The translations under genes and the position numbers were made by a program. Below, one piece after another: positions 37,564 to 42,810 of a DNA stretch of 42,810 nucleotides. The notes under the pieces were generated by a model. It was not told where the DNA came from. It saw only the letters and a list, made by a program, of their open reading frames with translations, and searched no databases. Source of the DNA: Clostridia bacterium (GTDB lineage Bacteria; Bacillota; Clostridia; Oscillospirales; Acutalibacteraceae); contig JAQXOB010000013.1 of NCBI GenBank assembly GCA_029098305.1, positions 1 through 42,810 on the forward strand. Direction: 5' to 3'. The first letter of the stretch is position 1. Each line of letters starts with the position of its first letter.

Positions 37564-38673
37564 TTATTTTCCTTGTTTTTTTACTACTCCGCCCTTTACC
37601 ATGAAAACCTTACCATCGCTAAGCTTTGCCACGTTTGACGGATCACAGCAGGTGATAAATACCTGTCGGTTGTTTATATTATTGAGCAGATATCGCTGTC
37701 TTGCGCTGTCTAGCTCGCTAAGCACATCGTCCAGCAGAATAATCGGCTCTTCGTCTATCGTTTCTTTGAGAATTTCTGCTTCTGCAAGCTTAAGTGACAA
37801 AACCACACTTCGCTGTTGACCTTGTGAGCCATAAATTCTCGTCTTTTTTTCGTTTATAAAAATATCAATATCATCACGATGAACACCGCATGATGTAACT
37901 CGATTTTGTAGGTCTTCTTCCCTATTTTTTGTTAACTTATCGAGCATAGCAGATTTTATCTTTTGTACGTCATGCTCTCCGTCATAGTCATATGAGAAAG
38001 CATATTCCATCTTAAGATCTTCATTTTCGCTCGATAATCCACTGTGATATTTTTTTGCGCTCTCGCACAGCATATCAAAATATTTAAGCCTTTGCTCTGT
38101 TATGGCTGCGCCAAGCTGTGACAGATGTTCGTCCCATATAGACAAGGTATCGAGCAACTCTTTTTTATAATAAATCTCTTTTAAAAGTGCGTTTCTTTGG
38201 CTTAGAGTTTGATTATATCTATTTAACAAGCTGTAGTAGCTAGGCTTAATCTGCACTATTGCGTTATCTATAAATTTTCTTCGCTCTGCCGGTCCTTCTT
38301 TTACGAGTGAAAGATGATCCGGTGTAAAAATTACAGAGCATATACTTCCCGATAACTCCGATGCACTTGACTTTTCAACTCCATTTAGTGTAACTATCTT
38401 TTTTCCGTTAGTTATTATAATCTCTGCAGTCTGATCTCTTTGAGCAGATGTGAACATTATAGTCAGCCTGGCAAAATCTCTGCCAAAACCGATCAGCTCG
38501 TTATCTTTAGACCCTCTGAAAGACCTGCTACCATTAAATAGCCACAATGCCTCAAGCAAATTTGTCTTGCCCTGTGCATTGTCTCCATGAATGACATTTA
38601 TCCCGTTTTTAGGCAATATAAAATTATCTTTTAGGTTGCGATACCCTTCAAACTGCAAACGGGTAATATTCAT
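37564..38673 (-). CDS. recF: DNA replication and repair protein RecF
   Basis: This 369-residue SMC-like ATPase has the Walker A loop GDNAQGKTNLLEA near residue 30, the signature region with YGSQGQQRSVVLSLKLAEAE and Walker B LLDDVLSELD. RecF loads RecA at gapped DNA with RecO and RecR. Length is normal. The ribosome-binding site (GAAGTGA) is weak. In B. subtilis recF follows yaaA directly; here a 640-bp repeat tract separates them. Confidence 0.98.
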   Translation of the reverse strand: MNITRLQFEGYRNLKDNFILPKNGINVIHGDNAQGKTNLLEALWLFNGSRSFRGSKDNELIGFGRDFARLTIMFTSAQRDQTAEIIITNGKKIVTLNGVEKSSASELSGSICSVIFTPDHLSLVKEGPAERRKFIDNAIVQIKPSYYSLLNRYNQTLSQRNALLKEIYYKKELLDTLSIWDEHLSQLGAAITEQRLKYFDMLCESAKKYHSGLSSENEDLKMEYAFSYDYDGEHDVQKIKSAMLDKLTKNREEDLQNRVTSCGVHRDDIDIFINEKKTRIYGSQGQQRSVVLSLKLAEAEILKETIDEEPIILLDDVLSELDSARQRYLLNNINNRQVFITCCDPSNVAKLSDGKVFMVKGGVVKKQGK

Positions 38674-38934
38674 TCTTTCACTTCTTTCATTTTTTTCTTA
38701 ATTTTTTTAAATTCCGTATTAAAATTTGTTAAGTAAAATTTGTATCCAACGGTTTTTTTATCCCTCCACCACTTACGTGGCCGGCCTCGCCGGCAAGGAA
38801 TCCGCACCAAAACTCAGCAAATATTATTTTCAAATGCCCGATTCGCTTTCTTTTTGCTTACTTTTTCTTTCTCGCGAGCCGGCCTCGCCGGCAGGGAATC
38901 CGCACCAAGTTAATTGAATTAATCCAGTTTATTT
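38674..38934. other. Start of the repeat-filled gap between recF and the S4 gene
   Basis: No real gene. The first 90 bp are AT-rich. A 98-bp unit starting GCCGGCCTCGCCGGC follows at 38780, then a second GCCGGC palindrome at about 38877-38893. The R2 copy begins at 38935. Confidence 0.6.
38780..38877 (+). repeat. 98-bp direct repeat, unit 1
   Basis: This unit runs from the palindrome GCCGGCCTCGCCGGC through CAAATGCCCGATTCGCTTTC to CTTTCTCGCGA. The same 98 bp occur without change at 39206-39303, 426 bp away. The perfect match points to a recent duplication or conversion. Confidence 0.9.
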
Positions 38935-39316
38935 ACCCGACAGCGAGCTAGGATAACGCGGATTTGCACGGCGTGATTTGCAAATTCGCGTTAACATCGC
39001 CAAGCAAAAAATGACATAGCAAAGCCTGATAAAAAATCCCAAAGGTCTGCACCAAGTTTCGATAAAGCAATTCTTTGCAAGTGATTGACTGCAAAGAATT
39101 GCTTGCTTTGCATCGCAAAACTCATTACCGAGCAACAAATCTATATATCTCGTCTAATTTTATCACGAATTCGCTTTCTTTTTGCTTACTTTTTCTTTCT
39201 CGCGAGCCGGCCTCGCCGGCAAGGAATCCGCACCAAAACTCAGCAAATATTATTTTCAAATGCCCGATTCGCTTTCTTTTTGCTTACTTTTTCTTTCTCG
39301 CGAAAGAAAAAGTAAG
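38935..39316 (+). repeat. R2 hairpin repeat, copy C, interrupted by the 98-bp unit
   Basis: R2 blocks in order are AACGCGGATTTGCA/TGCAAATTCGCGTT (38955-38992, one mismatch), GACATAGCAAAGCCTGAT, and AAGCAATTCTTTGCA/TGCAAAGAATTGCTT near 39065-39105. The closing hairpin CTTACTTTTTCTTTC/GAAAGAAAAAGTAAG lies at 39283-39316. The 98-bp unit has entered just before the closing hairpin. As in copy A, the hairpin ends at the base before the stop codon of the neighbouring gene. Confidence 0.85.
39206..39303 (+). repeat. 98-bp direct repeat, unit 2
   Basis: This is an identical copy of the unit at 38780-38877. It is inserted within R2 copy C, so that the TTTTGCTTACTTTTTC segment of R2 appears on both sides of it, as after an unequal exchange. 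Confidence 0.9.
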
Positions 39317-39541
39317 TTATTCTATAGTTATTTGAATTGTAGGATCATCTCTGCCAACCATAACAACGTCGCCCTTGTAGACTTTTTTTCCACGCATAGT
39401 GCAAACCTCACCGTTATAGAGGATGTCACCATTTTGCACATAGAGCTTAGCCTGACCACCGGTAACAACCACACCGGCGAGCTTGAGCAAGCTATCCAGC
39501 TTAATAAAATCGGTGTCTATCTTAACTTTAATTTCTTTCAA
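39317..39541 (-). CDS. yaaA: S4-domain RNA-binding protein YaaA/RlbA
   Basis: This 74-residue protein is a single S4-like RNA-binding domain ([37 protein letters not shown]), the family encoded after dnaN in Firmicutes; in B. subtilis it affects ribosome assembly. The start codon is TTG, following GGAGC at a long 11-nt spacing. It lies 25 nt after dnaN and so belongs to the dnaN transcript, now cut off from recF by repeats. Confidence 0.9.
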   Translation of the reverse strand: MKEIKVKIDTDFIKLDSLLKLAGVVVTGGQAKLYVQNGDILYNGEVCTMRGKKVYKGDVVMVGRDDPTIQITIE

Positions 39542-39566
39542 AATACAACAAGCTCCTTTTAATCTG

Positions 39567-40664
39567 TTATGATAACCTCATAGGAAGAACGATAAACAAG
39601 AACGAATCTCCATCTAAAGGCATAATCTTCAAAGGCTTTCTTGCACCGTTAAAATCCATCTTAATCTTGTCGGTGTCGCAGTTGCGCAAAGCATCGAGCA
39701 AATATCTGTTGTTAAAACCAATGGTAAGAGGATCGCCATGCACCATAATCTCTAAAGTTTCGTCTGCACTGCCAGCCGAAGTGACGGACGAGAACTTAAT
39801 TTCATTTTCACTTATCACACAAGTAACAGGGCTAACGAGCTTATCGGAGTTCATGATAGCCATTCTCTCAATACAACCCATAAAGGTACTCTTACTTACC
39901 ACAAAAGAAGTCTCAGCTGTATCGGTCACAGTGGCATTGTAGTCAATAAAAATACCATCAAGCAACCTCGACACCAAATGATACTCATTTATCTTAAAAG
40001 TGATATGTCTTTGACCAATGATTACCTCAATATTATCATCATCATTCACATTAAATCTTAAAACCTCAGACAACGTCTTGCCGGGCACAATAAACTTAAG
40101 ATTATTATCCATATTAACAAGCTCACGCCTGATAGCCATTCTAAAACCATCAACTGCCACAAGATTGAGCATCTTATCCTTAATATCAAACAGCGCACCT
40201 GTATAAACAGGCTTCTGATTGTTATCCGAAATAGCGTATCTAACTTTCCTAATCATATCTTGCAACAAAGTAGCCTTTATAGTGAGCCTTGTCTTCTCTT
40301 CAAAAGTAGGAAGATCAGGAAACTCCACAGGAGAAATACCGGCCAGCTGATACTTTACACTACCGCATTTTATCTCTGTTACCAGCTTATCGTTTGTCGA
40401 AATATGCACATTGTCACTAGGAAGCTTGCTCACAACATCTACAAGCAACTTTGCTTTTAGCACAACCTCGCCTTGCTGCACAATATTAGCATCCATATCT
40501 GTAGTAGTGCCAATCTCCAAATCATAAGAACACAATGTGATCTTACCATCATAAGCCTTAATCAAAATACCCTCTAACACAGGTATAACAGCTTTAGTGG
40601 AAACAGTTCTTTGAATATTAGTCAGCTTTTCAAACAAAGCCTTTCGACTGCAAGTAAATTCCAT
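39567..40664 (-). CDS. dnaN: DNA polymerase III beta subunit (sliding clamp)
   Basis: This 365-residue protein is the DnaN clamp, with three similar domains: [20 protein letters not shown] at the start, [20 protein letters not shown]-like second domain, and the C-terminal [18 protein letters not shown] with the final VLPMRLS. The clamp holds polymerase III on DNA and docks many partners. The ATG is preceded by GAAAGGATAG. The origin region lies between this gene and dnaA. Confidence 0.99.
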   Translation of the reverse strand: MEFTCSRKALFEKLTNIQRTVSTKAVIPVLEGILIKAYDGKITLCSYDLEIGTTTDMDANIVQQGEVVLKAKLLVDVVSKLPSDNVHISTNDKLVTEIKCGSVKYQLAGISPVEFPDLPTFEEKTRLTIKATLLQDMIRKVRYAISDNNQKPVYTGALFDIKDKMLNLVAVDGFRMAIRRELVNMDNNLKFIVPGKTLSEVLRFNVNDDDNIEVIIGQRHITFKINEYHLVSRLLDGIFIDYNATVTDTAETSFVVSKSTFMGCIERMAIMNSDKLVSPVTCVISENEIKFSSVTSAGSADETLEIMVHGDPLTIGFNNRYLLDALRNCDTDKIKMDFNGARKPLKIMPLDGDSFLFIVLPMRLS

Positions 40665-40972
40665 TTTAACTATCCTTTCTACTCTATGTTGAAACTTTCA
40701 CTTTCAACCTTACTTCAAAACCAAAAACAAAAAAATTTCTCTTTAAAAAAACATAAAATAATATATTATTTATAGTAGTAGTAGTAGGGAGTGTTGAAAA
40801 TGTTGACAACCCCTACACATTGCAATTACACAATATTTTCCTGAAATGAATAATGTTGATATTTATGTCAATAATTAAAAGTTATCAATACCAACATTTT
40901 CAACTATGTTAACATCTGTTAAACATGTTGAGATTATGTTAACAAAAATGTTGAGAAATTTATCGAAAAAAA
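40665..40972. other. oriC: Chromosomal replication origin (oriC) with BUS-like unwinding element
   Basis: From left to right, the AT-rich stretch 40745-40772 is followed by five TAG trios (40773-40787), a GGGAG block, and then DnaA-box-like 9-mers in one orientation: 40792, 40801, 40854, 40907, 40917, 40926, 40937 and 40949, all TGTTGA or TGTTAA starts. Read on the minus strand this is boxes, GC-rich block, trios, AT-rich DNA, the arrangement of the B. subtilis basal unwinding system. The boxes deviate from TGTGGATAA at the fourth base. A 7-bp inverted repeat (40688-40708) lies before dnaN. Confidence 0.85.
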
Positions 40973-42307
40973 TCATAATCCTTTTACGTTTTTTATCATA
41001 TCTTCAACAGTTTCTTTTAGGCTGGAATTTTCGCTTAGTATCTTTTCAAACTGTTTTAGATTGTATACTATTGTAGAATAATTTCTACCGCCAAACTCCT
41101 CACCAATCTTTTTGAGCGGAAGATGAGTTATCTCACGCACCATATAAATAGCTATCTGCCTAGCGTGAGCCAGCTCTGCTTTTTTGCTGTTAAGAGAACG
41201 TATGTCATCAGCAGAAACACCGAAATTTCTGACAACCTCATCAATAATCCTTTCCACAGTCTGTGGTTTTGGAATATCAGGGTCAGACATAACATCTTTT
41301 ATAGCCTCGTTTGCAAGATTAAGCGACATTCTTTCGCCTGCAAGCACACATTTGGCGTTCAGCTTTTTAACAGCTCCTTCAAGCTGTCTTACATTAGTTT
41401 TCAATTTAGATGCAATATATTCACACAAATCATCCGAAATCTCTACTCCAAGTGACTCGCACTTATTTTTTATAATAGCTATTCTTGTTTCAATATCAGG
41501 TATCTGAACATCTGCAAGCAAGCCTGACTCAAATCTGTTTCTGATTCTATCTTCCAAAATTTTAATTTCTTTAGGTGGTCGGTCAGATGTTAGCACTATC
41601 TGCTTGTTAGACTCATAAAGTGCATTAAATGTATGCACAAATTCCTCCTGAGTGGATTCCTTACCACCGATAAACTGAACGTCATCCATCAGCAAAACAT
41701 CGTTTGTTCTGTATTTTTGTCTAAACTGAGGCATAGTGTTTTTCTTTAGTGCGTCTATAAGCTCGTTAGTAAAATCTTCACCTTTTACATAAATAACCTT
41801 CATATCAGGATTATTCTTTTTTATCTCGTTGCCAATAGCATACATCAGGTGAGTTTTGCCAAGTCCTGAGTTACCATAAATAAAAAGTGGGTTGTAAGCA
41901 CCTGCAGGGTTTTGAGCTACTGCGATAGATGCCGCATGAGCAAACTTGTTTGATGGTCCTACTATATAATTATCAAAAGTAAATTCGTCACTGATAAACT
42001 GACGCTGGTCTACAGGCAGACTCTCATATTTTTCTTGTCTTTCTTTGTCTATATCTTCTTTAACCACAAACTTGACCTCGAAGTGAGGGCCAAAAACATT
42101 TTGCACAGCATCGGTTAACAGAGAAAGATAAGATCTTTGAATGATATCACGATGAAAAGTGCTTGGCACAAAAAGATATGCTATTTTTTGATCTATGTCG
42201 ATTCTGTATGGTGATATTCTTGATATCCATATTTGATATGTAACATCTACCACTCTCTCTCTGCAATAGTCACAGACAAGTGGCCATGCCTCTTTAAATG
42301 AATCCAT
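40973..42307 (-). CDS. dnaA: Chromosomal replication initiator DnaA
   Basis: This 444-residue protein has domain I (DSFKEAWPLVCDYCRERV), a short linker, the AAA+ domain with Walker A GNSGLGKTHL and Walker B LLMDDVQF, and the DNA-binding domain IV. The domain IV signature, usually GGRDHTT or GGRDHST, reads GGRNYST: Asn409 and Tyr410 replace the Asp-His pair that contacts bases in the box in E. coli DnaA. I chose the ATG at 42307 after AAGGGGA; the frame extends 12 codons upstream without a binding site. Confidence 0.99.
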   Translation of the reverse strand: MDSFKEAWPLVCDYCRERVVDVTYQIWISRISPYRIDIDQKIAYLFVPSTFHRDIIQRSYLSLLTDAVQNVFGPHFEVKFVVKEDIDKERQEKYESLPVDQRQFISDEFTFDNYIVGPSNKFAHAASIAVAQNPAGAYNPLFIYGNSGLGKTHLMYAIGNEIKKNNPDMKVIYVKGEDFTNELIDALKKNTMPQFRQKYRTNDVLLMDDVQFIGGKESTQEEFVHTFNALYESNKQIVLTSDRPPKEIKILEDRIRNRFESGLLADVQIPDIETRIAIIKNKCESLGVEISDDLCEYIASKLKTNVRQLEGAVKKLNAKCVLAGERMSLNLANEAIKDVMSDPDIPKPQTVERIIDEVVRNFGVSADDIRSLNSKKAELAHARQIAIYMVREITHLPLKKIGEEFGGRNYSTIVYNLKQFEKILSENSSLKETVEDMIKNVKGL

Positions 42308-42376
42308 AATATTCCCCTTAACATAAATTTTTATATTACTCAAAATTTCCTGATTTTAATCTAATTTACAATTTAG

Positions 42377-42405
42377 ATTATATCACAAAAATAAACTAAT
42401 TTCAA
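42377..42405 (-). promoter_or_regulatory. dnaA promoter
   Basis: On the minus strand TTGAAA (-35, 42400-42405), a 17-bp spacer and TATAAT (-10, 42377-42382) with an upstream TGA predict a strong promoter starting near 42370, about 63 nt before the ATG. No group of TGTTRA 9-mers lies around it, so direct DnaA autorepression at this site is not evident. Confidence 0.8.
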
Positions 42406-42608
42406 TCATAATATTTCAATTTTAAATAAAAATAGCTTAAAATTCGATTATTAGATACAAACGTATTATAACTCAGAAATATATCAGAGATTAAAAATGA
42501 GCTTTTTTTGGCTATAAAAAACATTGTCAGATATTTAACAGCGTTTAAAACATAAAAAAATGCTAGGTTTAGAAAAGCTAAGAAAATGAATAAATTTTAA
42601 AAAAAGTG
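42406..42608. other. AT-rich spacer between dnaA and the tRNA genes
   Basis: No gene is seen. The DNA is very AT-rich, with a run of T near 42505 and A tracts near 42550 and 42600. It separates the divergent dnaA and tRNA promoters. Confidence 0.5.
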
Positions 42609-42637
42609 TTGACAAAATAAAAAAAAAGGTGTATTAT
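42609..42637 (+). promoter_or_regulatory. tRNA operon promoter
   Basis: A perfect TTGACA (42609-42614), a 17-bp A-rich spacer and TATTAT (42632-42637) lie 35 nt before tRNA-Val. The -35 box overlaps the 9-mer TGTTGACAA, the same sequence as one of the origin boxes at 40801. Confidence 0.85.
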
Positions 42638-42671
42638 ATCTGAGTCGTTGGCACCCAAGTGCCGAAGATGT

Positions 42672-42747
42672 GGGAGCATAGCTCAGCTGGGAGAGCATCT
42701 GCCTTACAAGCAGAGGGTCATAGGTTCGAGCCCTATTGTTCCCACCA
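42672..42747 (+). tRNA. tRNA-Val (anticodon UAC), CCA encoded
   Basis: This 76-nt gene folds as a tRNA: the GGGAGCA acceptor pairs with TGTTCCC, the anticodon loop CTTACAA presents TAC, GGTTCGAGCC forms the T loop, and the gene ends in ACCA. It reads GUA and, by wobble, other GUN codons. Confidence 0.97.
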
Positions 42748-42751
42748 TAAT

Positions 42752-42810
42752 GGCCCGGTAGTTCAGTTGGTTAGAACGCTAGCCTGTCACGCTAGAGGTC
42801 GACGGTTCGA
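42752..42810 (+). tRNA. tRNA-Asp (anticodon GUC), 3' end cut by window edge
   Basis: The gene starts GGCCCGG four bases after tRNA-Val. The anticodon stem CTAGC/GCTAG encloses CTGTCAC, giving anticodon GTC for Asp. The T arm begins (GACGGTTCGA) before the window ends, so the acceptor 3' strand is not seen. It is co-transcribed with tRNA-Val. Confidence 0.95.

Noticed and set aside
38780-39303. Direct repeats as a CRISPR array
   Set aside because: Only two 98-bp units are present, with a 328-bp interval, no short regular spacers and no cas genes in the window.
39075-39562. Overlapping plus-strand frames in the repeat tract before yaaA
   Set aside because: They consist of R2 and 98-bp repeat sequence translated in several frames, with low-complexity Phe/Ser content and no binding sites.

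Overview
The window looks like the replication-origin region of a low-GC Firmicute of class Clostridia, probably a gut Oscillospirales/Ruminococcaceae-type genome. The evidence is the dnaA-dnaN-S4-recF-remB-gyrB-gyrA order, the KOW (L14e-like) gene between map and infA, zinc-type S14 and L36, and frequent TTG/GTG starts with strong Shine-Dalgarno sites. No species can be named from the sequence alone.

Layout. (1) Positions 405-12385 (+): eleven tightly packed genes read as one operon. They encode an adenylating ligase fused to a carrier domain, two PlsC-type acyltransferases, a second ligase, a free acyl carrier protein, an LRAT-like domain fused to a phosphopantetheinyl transferase, an alpha/beta hydrolase, a DegV/FakB-like protein, a MelB-like (GPH family) transporter, a FakA-like fatty acid kinase and a second hydrolase with a Cys nucleophile. 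Two zinc-ribbon membrane proteins and a third hydrolase follow, up to 14693. I read this as an acyl-lipid scavenging or remodelling island that carries its own activation enzymes, carrier and carrier-priming enzyme. (2) Positions 14694-15085: a convergent intergenic region with a dispersed palindromic repeat and two terminators. (3) Positions 15086-30572 (-): the complete S10-spc-alpha ribosomal protein array from rpsJ to rplQ, with secY, adk, map, infA, rpmJ and rpoA, preceded by a good promoter and a leader of about 320 nt. (4) Positions 30926-31752: repeats only. (5) Positions 31753-36225 (-): gyrA and gyrB, then a small zinc-ribbon membrane protein, more repeats, remB, recF, a long repeat tract, the S4-domain gene and dnaN. 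(6) Positions 40665-40972: a clear origin between dnaN and dnaA. (7) dnaA (-), its promoter, then tRNA-Val and the start of tRNA-Asp on the plus strand.

Replication leaving the origin leftwards is co-directional with all minus-strand housekeeping genes and head-on with the plus-strand lipid island. Two non-coding repeat families, R1 (CTCCCT/GAGGGA palindromes) and R2 (about 270 bp with three long hairpins), occupy almost every large gap between transcription units.

The two signals I rate highest are the lipid operon with its LRAT-PPTase fusion, and the apparent co-variation of non-canonical DnaA boxes (TGTTRANAW, that is TTNTCAACA-like) with an altered DnaA signature (NYS in place of the usual DHT/DHS).
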